Part shown: piece after piece, positions 25,680 through 35,147 of the stretch
Numbering within the stretch: position 1 is the stretch's first letter
How the letters are laid out: the number at the start of each line of letters is the position of its first letter
The notes under the pieces: generated by a model
What the model saw: the letters and a program-made list of their open reading frames with translations, nothing else
Told to the model about the DNA's origin: nothing
Databases searched by the model: none
DNA from: Streptomyces cyaneus
GTDB taxonomy: Bacteria > Actinomycetota > Actinomycetes > Streptomycetales > Streptomycetaceae
Assembly (NCBI RefSeq): GCF_004028635.1
Contig: NZ_RQJW01000009.1
Location: 186,001-250,000 of the forward strand
DNA: 64,000 nt
Direction: 5' to 3'
Made by a program: the position numbers and the translations under genes

Positions 25680-26012
25680 TCAGGCGCCGGGGTCCTTCTT
25701 CTCCCAGCCGAGCTTGACGACGATATGGCCCTCGACGCCCGCCTTGGTCAGCACGGCCCCTGCGCTCGCGTTGAGCTTCACACCGAACTCCAGCGCCACC
25801 GTGTCGGGCTGGGCCGCCTGGAAGGTGCGCAGGGTCGCCTCCGCGGCCCGTCGGACGGGGGCCAGGGCCTCTTCCAGGGAGACGGAGGCCTCGCGCATCC
25901 GGTCGCCGACGCGGGAAGCGCGGACCATGCCGGGCTCGTCGTCGTCGACCTCGACGACCAACTGTCCCTCGCCGTCCTCGTCGCCCATGGCGATCCGCAG
26001 CAACTCGGCCAT
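25680..26012 (-). CDS. Trypsin-co-occurring domain (trypco1/CU044_2847) protein
   Basis: This 110-residue protein is a complete trypco1-type domain: strand-rich N-terminus (EGQLVVEVDDDEPGM), a central helix (LEEALAPVRRAAEATLRTFQ), and the signature VALEFGVKLNASAGAVLTKA followed by VKLGWEK. In other genomes it accompanies trypsin-like proteases and STAND or TPR proteins in conflict-system loci. Here no protease is adjacent; only the TPR relic and DUF6104 are. Confidence 0.75.
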   Translation of the reverse strand: MAELLRIAMGDEDGEGQLVVEVDDDEPGMVRASRVGDRMREASVSLEEALAPVRRAAEATLRTFQAAQPDTVALEFGVKLNASAGAVLTKAGVEGHIVVKLGWEKKDPGA

Positions 26013-26137
26013 TCGCGCCCCCGTCTGTCACAACCGGCCTGACGGCCGGGCCGCCTCAGCGTGTCGGTTCAGTGAGTCGGTTCCGTGTGTCGGTCCTCTC
26101 AATCTACTGGTGCGGCGGGCGAGTTGGCCGTGAATGC

Positions 26138-26184
26138 GACAAGGCCCGGGTCCCCGTCACACGGACGGGGACCCGGGCCTTGTC
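26138..26184 (-). terminator. Terminator of kgd
   Basis: A perfect 21-bp stem (26138-26158 with 26164-26184) with a 5-nt loop lies 21 bp beyond the kgd stop. It is the strongest hairpin in the window. Confidence 0.9.
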
Positions 26185-26204
26185 GATCAGACCCGTGCAG
26201 AGGC

Positions 26205-29200
26205 TCAGGCCTCGAACACCTCACGCACCAGCTGCTCCTGCTCGGCCTGGTGCCGCTTGGCGGAACCGACGGCCGGGGACGAGCCGTGCGGACGCGAGAT
26301 GCGGCGCAGGCGCTCACCGTGCGGGACGTCGGCGCCGACCGCCAGGTCCAGGTGGTCGATCAGGTTGAGCGCGATGAACGGCCACGCACCCTGGTTCGCC
26401 GGCTCCTCCTGGGCCCACAGGTACTTCTCGGCGTTCGGGTACTTGGCGATCTCGGCCTGGAGCTCGGCACCCGGCAGCGGGTACAGGCGCTCGATGCGGA
26501 TGATCGCCGTGTCCGTGACGCCGCGCTTCTTCCGCTCGGCCTCGAGGTCGTAGTAGACCTTGCCGGCGCAGAAGACGACCTTCTTGACGGCGGCCGGGTC
26601 GACCGAGGAGTCACCGATGACCGGCTGGAACTGCCCGGTCGTGAACTCGTCCGCCTTCGACGCCGCGGCCTTCAGGCGCAGCATCGACTTCGGGGTGAAG
26701 ACGACCAGCGGCTTGTGGTGCGGGTTGTGCGACTGCCACCGCAGGAGGTGGAAGTAGTTCGACGGGGACGTCGGCATCGCGACCGTCATGTTGTTCTGCG
26801 CGCAGAGCTGCAGGAACCGCTCCGGGCGGGCCGAGGAGTGGTCCGGGCCCTGGCCCTCGTAGCCGTGCGGCAGCAGCAGGACGACGCCGGACGTCTGGGC
26901 CCACTTCTGCTCGGCCGACGAGATGAACTCGTCCACGACCGTCTGGGCGCCGTTGACGAAGTCGCCGAACTGGGCCTCCCACATCACGAGCGCGTCGGGG
27001 CGGGCCAGCGAGTAGCCGTACTCGAAGCCCATGGCCGCGTACTCGGACAGCAGGGAGTTGTAGACGTTCAGCCGCGCCTGGTCCTCGGAGAGGTACTGCA
27101 GCGGCGTGTACTCCTCGCCCGTCTCACGGTCGATGATCACCGCGTGACGCTGGCCGAACGTACCGCGCTGCGAGTCCTGGCCGGCCAGGCGGACCGGGAC
27201 GCCCTCCAGCAGGAGGGAGCCGACCGCGAGGGTCTCGCCCATGCCCCAGTCGATGGTGCCGTCCTCGACCATCGACGCCCGGCGCTGCAGCTGCGGCAGC
27301 AGACGCGGGTGGACGGTGATGTGGTCGGGGATGTTGACCTGGGACTCGGCGATCCGCTTGACGACCTCCGAGGTCACCGCGGTGCTGACGGCGACCGGGA
27401 ACTCGGCCTGCGGGTCCGAGGGCTCCACGGCGGAGGGCTGCGAGGTGGCCTCGCGGACCTCCGTGAAGACCTTCTCCAGCTGGCCCTGGTAGTCCTGCAG
27501 CGCCTGCTCGGCCTCTTCCAGGGTGATGTCGCCGCGACCGATCAGGGACTCGGTGTAGAGCTTGCGCACCGAGCGCTTCTTGTCGATCAGGTCGTACATC
27601 AGCGGCTGGGTGAAGGCCGGGTTGTCCGACTCGTTGTGACCGCGGCGGCGGTAGCAGATGAGGTCGATCACGACGTCCTTGTTGAACGCCTGGCGGAACT
27701 CGAAGGCCAGACGGGCAACGCGGACGACGGCCTCGGGGTCGTCGCCGTTCACGTGGAAGATCGGGGCCTCGATCATGCGGGCCACGTCCGTGGCGTACAT
27801 CGACGAGCGCGAGGACTCCGGGGCGGCCGTGAAGCCGACCTGGTTGTTGATGACCACGTGGACCGTGCCGCCGGTGCGGTAGCCGCGCAGCTGCGACATG
27901 TTCAGGGTCTCGGCCACCACGCCCTGGCCCGCGAAGGCCGCGTCGCCGTGCAGGGCCACCGGCAGGACGGTGAAGTCCGTGCCGCCCTTGTTGATGATGT
28001 CCTGCTTGGCGCGGGCGACGCCCTCCAGGACCGGGTCGACCGCCTCCAGGTGCGAGGGGTTGGCGGTGAGCGAGACCTTGATCTGCTCGCCGTCGAGGCC
28101 CGTGAAGGTGCCCTCGGCGCCCAGGTGGTACTTCACGTCGCCGGAGCCGTGCATCGACTTCGGGTCGAGGTTGCCCTCGAACTCGCGGAAGATCTGCGCG
28201 TACGACTTGCCGACGATGTTGGCGAGGACGTTCAGGCGGCCGCGGTGGGCCATGCCGATGACGACCTCGTCCAGGCGGGACTCGGCGGCCGAGTCCAGCA
28301 CCGCGTCCAGCAGCGGGATGACGGACTCGCCGCCCTCCAGGCTGAAGCGCTTCTGGCCGACGTACTTCGTCTGCAGGAAGGTCTCGAAGGCCTCCGCCGC
28401 GTTCAGTCGGCGCAGGATGCGCAGCTGCTCCTCGCGCTCCGGCTTGGTGTGCGGGCGCTCGATGCGGTCCTGGATCCACTTGCGCTGCTTGGGGTCCTGG
28501 ATGTGCATGAACTCGATGCCGGTGGTGCGGCAGTACGAGTCGCGCAGCACGCCGAGGATGTCGCGCAGCTTCATCAGGGACTTGCCGGAGAAGCCGCCGA
28601 CCGCGAACTCGCGCTCCAGGTCCCACAGGGTGAGGCCGTGCTCGGTGATGTCCAGGTCGGGGTGCTTGCGCTGGCGGTACTCCAGCGGGTCGGTGTCGGC
28701 CATGACGTGGCCGCGGACCCGGTAGGAGTGGATCAGCTCGAAGACGCGCGCGGCCTTCGTCACGTCGTCGTCGTGCGAGGCGTCGATGTCCTTGAGCCAG
28801 CGGACCGGCTCGTAGGGGATGCGCAGCGCCTCGAAGATCTCGTCGTAGAAGTTGCCCTCGCCGAGGAGGAAGTTCGCGACGATCCGCAGGAACTCGCCGG
28901 AGGCGGCGCCCTGGATGACCCGGTGGTCGTAGGTCGACGTGAGCGTCATGACCTTCGAGATGCCGAGCTTGTTCAGCGTGTCCTGGGACGTGCCCTGGAA
29001 CTCCGCCGGGTAGTCCATGGAGCCGACGCCCATGATCACCGACTGGCCGGGCATGAGGCGCGGCACGGAGTGCACGGTGCCGAGGCCGCCGGGGTTGGTC
29101 AGGGAGACCGTGACGCCGGTGAAGTCGTCCATGCCCAGCTTGCCGTCGCGGGCACGGCGGACGATGTCCTCGTAGGCCTGCCAGAACTCGAAGAAGTTCA

Positions 29201-29999
29201 GGGTCTCGGCCTTCTTGATGCCCGCGACCACGAGCTGGCGGTCGCCGTTGGGCTTGACCAGGTCGATGGCGAGGCCGAAGTTGATGTGCTCCGGCTTGAC
29301 CAGGGTCGGCTTGCCGTCCTTCTCCGCGAAGGAGTAGTTCATCGACGGCATGGCCTTGATGGCCTGCACCATCGCGTAGCCGATGAGGTGGGTGAAGGAG
29401 ATCTTCCCGCCCCGGGCGCGCTTCAGGTGGTTGTTGATGACGATGCGGTTGTCGAAGAGCAGCTTCACCGGGACCGCGCGCACGGACGTGGCCGTGGGCA
29501 CCTCCAGCGAGGCGTTCATGTTCTTCGCGACCGCGGCGGCCGGGCCGCGCAGCGTCACGAGCTCGGGACCGTCGGCGGCCGCGGCGGGCTCGGCCTTCTT
29601 CGGCTGAGCGGGCTTCGCGGCCGGAGCGGGCTTCGCCGCAGCCGGGGCCGGAGCCGGGGCGGCGGGCGCGGCGGCCGCGGGCTTCGGGGCCGCGGGAGCC
29701 GGCGCGGGGACCGACGGAGCGGCAGGCGCGGCCGGAGCGGCCGGGGCCGCCGGAGCCGTGCTGGTGGTTCCCGCGGCCCCCGCGGCCGCGGTACCCGCCG
29801 GAGCCGAGGCGGGAGCGCCCGGCTTGTAGTCGGCGAAGAAGTCCCACCAGGCTCGGTCTACCGAATTGGGGTCCTGGAGGTACTGCTGATAGATCTCGTC
29901 GACGAGCCACTCGTTCGGACCGAACGCGGCCGCGGGGTTCTTGCCCGCTTGGTCGGTGTCGGTCGAGATGCTCGAGTTACTGGGGGACTGTGGCGACAC
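26205..29999 (-). CDS. kgd: Multifunctional 2-oxoglutarate dehydrogenase E1 with acyltransferase-like domain
   Basis: This 1,264-residue actinobacterial SucA/OdhA-type protein performs the E1 step of the 2-oxoglutarate dehydrogenase complex. In order: the N-terminal E1 peptide (NEWLVDEIYQQYLQDPNSVD), an Ala/Pro linker at ~65-150, a 2-oxoacid acyltransferase (E2-like) core at ~180-410 with the catalytic STYDHRVIQG near residue 358, then the thiamin-diphosphate E1 with LHGDAAFAGQGVVAETLNMS near residue 685 and the transketolase C-terminal region. There is no lipoyl domain. The GTG at 29999 gives MSPQSPSNSS, the usual start. It is monocistronic. Confidence 0.95.
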   Translation of the reverse strand: MSPQSPSNSSISTDTDQAGKNPAAAFGPNEWLVDEIYQQYLQDPNSVDRAWWDFFADYKPGAPASAPAGTAAAGAAGTTSTAPAAPAAPAAPAAPSVPAPAPAAPKPAAAAPAAPAPAPAAAKPAPAAKPAQPKKAEPAAAADGPELVTLRGPAAAVAKNMNASLEVPTATSVRAVPVKLLFDNRIVINNHLKRARGGKISFTHLIGYAMVQAIKAMPSMNYSFAEKDGKPTLVKPEHINFGLAIDLVKPNGDRQLVVAGIKKAETLNFFEFWQAYEDIVRRARDGKLGMDDFTGVTVSLTNPGGLGTVHSVPRLMPGQSVIMGVGSMDYPAEFQGTSQDTLNKLGISKVMTLTSTYDHRVIQGAASGEFLRIVANFLLGEGNFYDEIFEALRIPYEPVRWLKDIDASHDDDVTKAARVFELIHSYRVRGHVMADTDPLEYRQRKHPDLDITEHGLTLWDLEREFAVGGFSGKSLMKLRDILGVLRDSYCRTTGIEFMHIQDPKQRKWIQDRIERPHTKPEREEQLRILRRLNAAEAFETFLQTKYVGQKRFSLEGGESVIPLLDAVLDSAAESRLDEVVIGMAHRGRLNVLANIVGKSYAQIFREFEGNLDPKSMHGSGDVKYHLGAEGTFTGLDGEQIKVSLTANPSHLEAVDPVLEGVARAKQDIINKGGTDFTVLPVALHGDAAFAGQGVVAETLNMSQLRGYRTGGTVHVVINNQVGFTAAPESSRSSMYATDVARMIEAPIFHVNGDDPEAVVRVARLAFEFRQAFNKDVVIDLICYRRRGHNESDNPAFTQPLMYDLIDKKRSVRKLYTESLIGRGDITLEEAEQALQDYQGQLEKVFTEVREATSQPSAVEPSDPQAEFPVAVSTAVTSEVVKRIAESQVNIPDHITVHPRLLPQLQRRASMVEDGTIDWGMGETLAVGSLLLEGVPVRLAGQDSQRGTFGQRHAVIIDRETGEEYTPLQYLSEDQARLNVYNSLLSEYAAMGFEYGYSLARPDALVMWEAQFGDFVNGAQTVVDEFISSAEQKWAQTSGVVLLLPHGYEGQGPDHSSARPERFLQLCAQNNMTVAMPTSPSNYFHLLRWQSHNPHHKPLVVFTPKSMLRLKAAASKADEFTTGQFQPVIGDSSVDPAAVKKVVFCAGKVYYDLEAERKKRGVTDTAIIRIERLYPLPGAELQAEIAKYPNAEKYLWAQEEPANQGAWPFIALNLIDHLDLAVGADVPHGERLRRISRPHGSSPAVGSAKRHQAEQEQLVREVFEA

Positions 30000-30280
30000 G
30001 GCGGCAACCGCCCTCTTCCGCTTCACAAGGTGATGGACAGCGGAAATAAAGGCTACGCCCCTATGGCCGCGAAGGTCAGGCTGAGCAAGGTCATCGTCGC
30101 GTAAGTCACATCGGAAAGCGTGTTTCGTGCCGGGAAATGGCGGGAAACAAGCGTGGTTCCGCTTCAGCTGGGATGGCGCGACCGCGGCCCGGCCCGCCAC
30201 AGGCGAGGGGCTCTGCCTGATCACACGTGTCCGTCAGTCAGGACGCACGTGGATCTTGTCGCTCCGCTTCGAACTTTACG

Positions 30281-31387
30281 TCAACTTGGTACAGATGGCT
30301 GCCCGGGAAGTGTGACAAGAATCCGGCAACCCCGATCGGATTCGGCCACACCGATCCGGCCGCCGTGCAGATCGACGGCCCAGCGTGCGATCGCCAGCCC
30401 CAACCCCGTACCGCCGTCGCTGCCCGGCCCGTGCGGCCGGATCACGGCGCCCCGGTTGAACCGCTCGAAGACCCGGTGCCAGTCCGACCGCGGAATGCCC
30501 GGACCCTCGTCCAGGACCTCCAGCTCCAGCGACTCCGGGTACGCCCCGCGCCGCGCCTTGACCGTCACGCGGCCGTGCGGCGGGCTGTGCTTGATCGCGT
30601 TGTCGATGAGGTTGGCGACGACCTGGTGGATGCGCTCGGGGTCGGCGTGCGCGGTCAGCTCCGGCGGGGAGACGTCGAGGTGCAGATGGACGTCCGTACG
30701 GGTGTGGCTGCCGGAGCCGGACGCCATGCCCCCGCGCGCGGAGGCGACCATGTTGGCCTCCTTCAGCACGCCGGACAGGTACGGCCAGACCTCGAAGCGC
30801 CGCATGCGCAGCGGTACGACGCCGTTGTCCAGGCGGGACAGGTCCAGCAGCGTCTCCACGAGCCGGCCCAGCCGCTCGGTCTGCTTCAGCGCCGTGCGCA
30901 TCGTCTCGGGGTCGGCCTCGGCGATGCCGTCGACCACGTTCTCCAGGACGGCCCGCAGGCCCGCGATCGGGGTGCGCAGCTCGTGCGAGACGTTCGCCAC
31001 CAGCTCCTTGCGCTGCTGGTCCTGGGCTTCCAGCTCGTCGGCCATCAGGTTGATCGTCTCGGCCAGGTCGCCCAGCTCGTCCCGGCGGTTCTCCCGCACC
31101 CGGCGGGTGTAGTCGCCGTGCGAGATGGACCGGGCCACCGCGTTCATCTCGTCCAGCGGCGCGGTGAGCGAATGCGCCACGAACTGCGTAATGAGCAGTG
31201 TGGCGATCATCGAGAAGACCATGATGAAGCGCAGCTCGGTCTGGGTGCGCACGGCGAGCATCGACAGACCCGTCGTGATCAGCACCGCGATGACGACCAG
31301 AGCGCCCAGCTTGGTCTTGATCGAGAACGGACGTACGCCGCCCCAGGGTTCCCCGGGGCCTCTCCGCGCGGCCGGCCCGTCGCTCAT
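30281..31387 (-). CDS. Two-component sensor histidine kinase
   Basis: This 368-residue kinase has two membrane segments close together (~25-45 LGALVVIAVLITTGLSML and ~55-75 MVFSMIATLLITQFVAHS), a HAMP domain, the H-box ELVANVSHELRTPIAGLRAV, N-box QVVANLIDNAIKHS, and G-boxes EVLDEGPGIPRSD and GTGLGLAIARWAVDLHGG. Almost no sensor domain lies outside, so it may sense membrane state. Its start overlaps the regulator stop (ATGA). The stimulus is unknown. Confidence 0.92.
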   Translation of the reverse strand: MSDGPAARRGPGEPWGGVRPFSIKTKLGALVVIAVLITTGLSMLAVRTQTELRFIMVFSMIATLLITQFVAHSLTAPLDEMNAVARSISHGDYTRRVRENRRDELGDLAETINLMADELEAQDQQRKELVANVSHELRTPIAGLRAVLENVVDGIAEADPETMRTALKQTERLGRLVETLLDLSRLDNGVVPLRMRRFEVWPYLSGVLKEANMVASARGGMASGSGSHTRTDVHLHLDVSPPELTAHADPERIHQVVANLIDNAIKHSPPHGRVTVKARRGAYPESLELEVLDEGPGIPRSDWHRVFERFNRGAVIRPHGPGSDGGTGLGLAIARWAVDLHGGRIGVAESDRGCRILVTLPGQPSVPS

Positions 31388-32121
31388 GGCGTCGGGGTCT
31401 CCAGGGCGTAGCCCACACCGTGCACGGTGCGGATCCGCTCGGCGCCGATCTTCCGGCGCAGCGCCTTGATGTGGCTGTCGACCGTGCGGGTGCCGGAGGC
31501 GTCCGCCCAGTCCCACACCTCGGCGAGCAGCTGCTCACGCGAGAGCACCGCGCGCGGGGTGTTCGCCAGGCACACCAGCAGGTCGAACTCGGTGGGCGTG
31601 AGGTGAACATCCTCACTGCGCACCCGAACCCGCCGCTGCGCGTGGTCGATCTCCAGCTCGCCGAGGCGCAGGATGCCCGACCGCGGGGTCGTGGCGGCCA
31701 GCGCGGCCCGCTCGACGCGGCGCAGCAGCACGTGCACGCGTGCCGCCAGCTCCCGCATCGAGAACGGCTTGGTCATGTAGTCGTCCGCGCCGACGCCGAG
31801 GCCGACCAGCATGTCGGTCTCGTCGTCGCGCGCGGTCAGCATCAGCACCGGCACCGGCCGCTGGGCCTGCACCCGGCGGCATACCTCCAGGCCGTCGAAG
31901 CCCGGCAGCATGATGTCGAGGATCAGCAGGTCGGGCTGCCAGGCCTCGGCCGTGTCGACGGCCGCCGGACCGTCGCCCGCGGTCTGCACGAGGAAACCCT
32001 CGGCGCGCAGGCGGGCCGCGATGGCGTCCACGATGGTCGGATCGTCCTCGACCACGAGGACCCGGCGCTGTGCGCCCGGGGTCGCCGTCGTGCCGTTGTG
32101 GGAGGTGTGTGTCTGCTCCAT
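31384..32121 (-). CDS. OmpR-family response regulator
   Basis: This 245-residue regulator has a receiver domain at ~19-135 (RVLVVEDDPTIVDAIAARLR, the phospho-acceptor Asp in LLILDIMLPGFDGLE, and conserved Lys in YMTKPFSMREL). It also has an OmpR/PhoB winged helix at ~150-240 (LTPTEFDLLVCLANTPRAVL, TVDSHIKALRRKI). It is coupled to the sensor kinase by a 4-bp overlap, giving a complete two-component pair. The ATG at 32121 begins a 19-residue variable leader. Confidence 0.93.
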   Translation of the reverse strand: MEQTHTSHNGTTATPGAQRRVLVVEDDPTIVDAIAARLRAEGFLVQTAGDGPAAVDTAEAWQPDLLILDIMLPGFDGLEVCRRVQAQRPVPVLMLTARDDETDMLVGLGVGADDYMTKPFSMRELAARVHVLLRRVERAALAATTPRSGILRLGELEIDHAQRRVRVRSEDVHLTPTEFDLLVCLANTPRAVLSREQLLAEVWDWADASGTRTVDSHIKALRRKIGAERIRTVHGVGYALETPTP

Positions 32122-32253
32122 CGCCCGCCCCAAAGTTGCTTTCCGGAATCCGTGGGGTGATCCCGCTAACTGGCTATGCCTGCGCATGCTTGCGATTGAC
32201 GCTTGAATGATCCGCGTCAGAGAAGCAGAGTACGGGGAGTCACCGTGCCACGG

Positions 32254-32931
32254 CTATCCAGGTCGGACGGCGAGGTGCACGACGTCCGGAACGCCCCGGG
32301 CAACGGGGATCTCTTCGGTACGCACCTGTTGGAATCCGGCATTACACAAGGTTTCTTCGAATTCCGGAGAGGGCTGGGCGGACCATACGGCCAGCACCCC
32401 ACCCGGCCTCAACGCGCCTGCGCAGGCCGCCAGTCCAGCCGGTGAGTACAGGCTGTCGTTGCCCTCGGTGACGGTCCAGCCGGGGCCGTTGTCGATGTCG
32501 AGACACAGTGCGTCATACGTGTCGTAAGTCTCATGTACGTGCGCCACCAGATCCGTTTCCAGAATCTCGGTGCGCGGGTCGGCGAGGGCACAGGCGGAGA
32601 AGTCGGACAACGGGCCGTCGAGATGCCAGCCGATAATCGCGGGCTCGCGCTCGACCACGGTGATCCGTTTCGGGCGCGGATCGGCGGCGGCGTGTGCGAG
32701 CGAGAACCCGACGCCGAGCCCGCCGATCAGCACCTGCGGGTCCGGCCGCCCGTCCAGCGCGCCGAGCGCCGCGTCGACGAGCAGCCGCTCCGAGCGCCCG
32801 TCGGAGGTGTCCATCAAGAAGCAGCCGTTCGCGATGATCTGGAGCAGCTCGCCGTGCCGCCGCAGCACGACCTCGCCGTACGGGCCCTCGCGACGGTCCA
32901 GGACTTCGGGGATGTCGTACGAAGTGGGCAT
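32254..32931 (-). CDS. Spermidine-synthase-like SAM-binding protein
   Basis: This 225-residue protein resembles polyamine aminopropyltransferases. LLVDAALGALDGRPDPQVLI and GGLGVGFSLAHAAADPRPKR form the cofactor loop, ITVVEREPAIIGWH carries the acidic ribose-binding residue, and YDALCLDIDNGPGW is the motif around the active-site Asp. It is shorter than true spermidine synthases, lacking their N-terminal beta domain, so the substrate is uncertain. It is monocistronic, 130 bp downstream of the two-component operon on the same strand. Confidence 0.8.
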   Translation of the reverse strand: MPTSYDIPEVLDRREGPYGEVVLRRHGELLQIIANGCFLMDTSDGRSERLLVDAALGALDGRPDPQVLIGGLGVGFSLAHAAADPRPKRITVVEREPAIIGWHLDGPLSDFSACALADPRTEILETDLVAHVHETYDTYDALCLDIDNGPGWTVTEGNDSLYSPAGLAACAGALRPGGVLAVWSAQPSPEFEETLCNAGFQQVRTEEIPVARGVPDVVHLAVRPG

Positions 32932-33383
32932 CCGGCCATCCTGGCAGGTGAGAGCGGGACGGCCGAGGGAATTACGTCAGCGTCACGTCAGCGGGTGAGC
33001 CCGCGCCGGCCGGGGAGCGCCGGAACCTCCCTGCCGTGGACCGGGTCCGCCTGGGGGCGGCGTCGTGGGGAGTAGGGCGTGCCGTTCCAGGTTGACGGGA
33101 GCGTTGACGGGAGCGGGGAGCAGGGGGGCAGGGCGCGAGGAGTAGGGAGCAGGGGGCGGTAAGCCCAGGCGTTCGCGCAACAGGCCGTTCGGCACGCCCT
33201 TGTTGAAGCCGAAGCCGACCTTCTCGCGGTCGGTGCCGACCGGTTGGCCGCAGCGCGATGTGATCTGCGAGCGGCCGGTGGGCTTGTTGAGAGGTTGCTG
33301 AGAATCCGCTCCCGTGTGGCGCCGATCACAGACAGGGGTGGGCTGCGGGCCAAGGGTGGGGGAAACGGAAGGAGCGCCTCACC
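32932..33383. other. 452-bp intergenic region with a possible gene remnant
   Basis: On the minus strand an open frame from about 33380 to 32983 contains protein-like sequence (DREKVGFGFNKGVPNGLLRE), but has no usable start before a GTG at 33195. It contains a TTA codon and has a low-complexity Pro-rich end. It is either a decayed gene or chance. No RNA or repeat is recognised. Confidence 0.35.
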
Positions 33384-34469
33384 TTGAAACGGACTGCAGT
33401 TGGGGGTGTGAAGGGCTCGAGTGCGGAGCCTGTGCCTTCGGGGCCGGCGCCTTCGGAGCCCGCGTCCCCGATGGCGGCCGGTCCTTCCGGTTGTCCCGGT
33501 CCTTTCCCTGACGCGTGCTTCCCCGATGTGGCCCAGCTGCTGGACGGCATGCCGCGCCAGCGCGGACCACTGAGCGCCCCTCCTGCGCCGAGCATTACCG
33601 CCCCGGCACCGGTCACCCCCGAGGCCGCCCAGGTCACCGAGGCCGCCGAGCCCAACACCCGTGCCTTCCACCCTTGGCGTCTGCTCCCCACCCCCACCGG
33701 AACGCCCTTCACCTGCGCCTACGCCGCCGTACTTGCCGTCACCTCACTGATCGCCACCTACGCCGGCCCCGCCCTCGTCCACGCCCTGCACCAGGGCTCC
33801 AGCACCGATGTGGCGCACCTGGTGCGGACGCCCGTGCTGGTGCTGATCGCCAGCGCGCTGTGGGTCGCGGGCGGGATCACGGGGCCTTACACGCTCTGCT
33901 TCCTGCTCGTGCTCACCGCGCTGGAGCGGCGAATCGGCGGCGCTCGCACGGCCACCGTCTTCCTGCTCGGGCACGTCCTGGCCACCCTCGCGACCGAGGT
34001 ACCGGTCGGGCTCGCGGTGCTGGTCGGCCACCTCCCGGACAGCTCGCTGCACCGCCTCGACTACGGCATCAGCTTCGGCGTCGCCACGAGCGTCGGCGCG
34101 CTGGCCGGGCTGCTCCGGCCGTGGCTGCGGTGGCCGGTGCTGGTGCTGTTCGGCGGGATGCTGATCCAGGACCTGCTGAACCTCACGGACCCGCTGACCA
34201 ACTGGGGGCATCTGATCTCCCTGGTCATCGGGGTCGGGCTGTGGCCGGTGGTGCGTCGCTGGTGTGTCCCGGGTTCAGCTGGCCGTGGGCGACCAGACGT
34301 ACGGGGTGGTCGTCGTCACCGCTTGGAAGCCCAGGCGTCGCAGGATGGGTGCGCTGTCGTCGGAGGCGTCGACGTGCAGGTAGTCGACGCCGCGGGTGGC
34401 GGCGAGGGCGGCGCGGGTGGCTACCAGGGCGCGGTAGATGCCGCGGCCGCGCCACTCGGCCGGCGTTGA
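33384..34469 (+). CDS. Rhomboid-like integral membrane protein
   Basis: This protein of about 361 residues has a disordered N-terminal ~90 residues rich in Pro, Ala and Ser. Six or seven hydrophobic segments follow from ~105 to ~290 (AYAAVLAVTSLIATYAGPAL, FLLVLTALERRIGGARTATV, WPVLVLFGGMLIQDLLNL). The pattern, with LERRIGG and GISFGVA loops, matches actinobacterial rhomboid-like proteins, but the GxS serine and catalytic His are not convincing. TTG at 33384 follows GGAAGG. The last ~65 residues are antisense to the GNAT gene and low in complexity, so the natural stop may have been lost. Confidence 0.65.
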   Translation: MKRTAVGGVKGSSAEPVPSGPAPSEPASPMAAGPSGCPGPFPDACFPDVAQLLDGMPRQRGPLSAPPAPSITAPAPVTPEAAQVTEAAEPNTRAFHPWRLLPTPTGTPFTCAYAAVLAVTSLIATYAGPALVHALHQGSSTDVAHLVRTPVLVLIASALWVAGGITGPYTLCFLLVLTALERRIGGARTATVFLLGHVLATLATEVPVGLAVLVGHLPDSSLHRLDYGISFGVATSVGALAGLLRPWLRWPVLVLFGGMLIQDLLNLTDPLTNWGHLISLVIGVGLWPVVRRWCVPGSAGRGRPDVRGGRRHRLEAQASQDGCAVVGGVDVQVVDAAGGGEGGAGGYQGAVDAAAAPLGRR

Positions 34470-35069
34470 GCCGCCCCACAGGCTTGCGAACTCGGTCCCC
34501 TCGCGGAAGACCAGCCACGCCGCGGAGACGACCTCGCCGTCCGCCTCGGCGACGTACACGGCGATCTCGTCCGGCGCGGACGCGACACGGCCGATGAGAT
34601 CGTCGGCGAGCCAGCTCCAGTCCTGGCCCCACACGCCCGACTCCATCGCGGCGATGCGGCGCATGTCCGCGTCCGCCGTGACTCGCCGCAGCGTCACGCC
34701 CTCCGGCAGAACGGGCTGTCGTACGGCCATGTCGGCGGCCCGACCCACCAGGACCGTCTCCTGCTCCTCGGGCACGAAGCCGGCCCCGCGCAGGCGGTCG
34801 GTGAGGTCCGCCGGGTCGTCGTGGGACCGGGTCTTCCACTCCACCGCCTCGCCGCGCGCCGCGAAGTAGTCGCGCTGCCGGGCGATGAGCCGGTCGAGTT
34901 CGGCGCCGCGTACACCGAGCGAGCGCGGGCCGCTGACCAGGCCGCGGAATCCGCCGACGATCCGCAGCAGGGGGCCGTCCTGTTCGTACGTCACACCGGC
35001 GGGCGGGGTCGGGGGCGCGCCGCGCATCTGGTCGTCGTAGGCCGCGAGAAGGATCTCTGTCTCTGTCAC
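34275..35069 (-). CDS. GNAT family N-acetyltransferase, two-domain type
   Basis: This protein of about 264 residues has a helical N-terminal part (ELDRLIARQRDYFAARGEAV) and a C-terminal GNAT domain. AVYVAEADGEVVSAAWLVF is the central strand pair, TPAEWRGRGIYRALVATRAA the acetyl-CoA loop (RxxGx), and LHVDASDDSAPILRRLGFQA the final part. The substrate is unknown. The start is uncertain: GTG at 35069 (MTETEILLAAYDDQMRG) fits the family, while the frame stays open to 35210 next to the lon promoter. Its 3' end overlaps the rhomboid-like frame by 195 bp. Confidence 0.78.
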   Translation of the reverse strand: MTETEILLAAYDDQMRGAPPTPPAGVTYEQDGPLLRIVGGFRGLVSGPRSLGVRGAELDRLIARQRDYFAARGEAVEWKTRSHDDPADLTDRLRGAGFVPEEQETVLVGRAADMAVRQPVLPEGVTLRRVTADADMRRIAAMESGVWGQDWSWLADDLIGRVASAPDEIAVYVAEADGEVVSAAWLVFREGTEFASLWGGSTPAEWRGRGIYRALVATRAALAATRGVDYLHVDASDDSAPILRRLGFQAVTTTTPYVWSPTAS

Positions 35070-35147
35070 GGGGAGACGGTGCGGGAAGCAACCGGCCCCC
35101 GACAAGCGTTTATTCGCAAAGACCGAGGTCACAGTGGGTGGCGCAGT

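Noticed and set aside
26085..30104. 1,339-codon open frame antisense to kgd
   Set aside because: It mirrors the kgd gene on the other strand; its length is a by-product of the high third-position GC of kgd, and its sequence is low-complexity Arg/Gly/Val with no domain.
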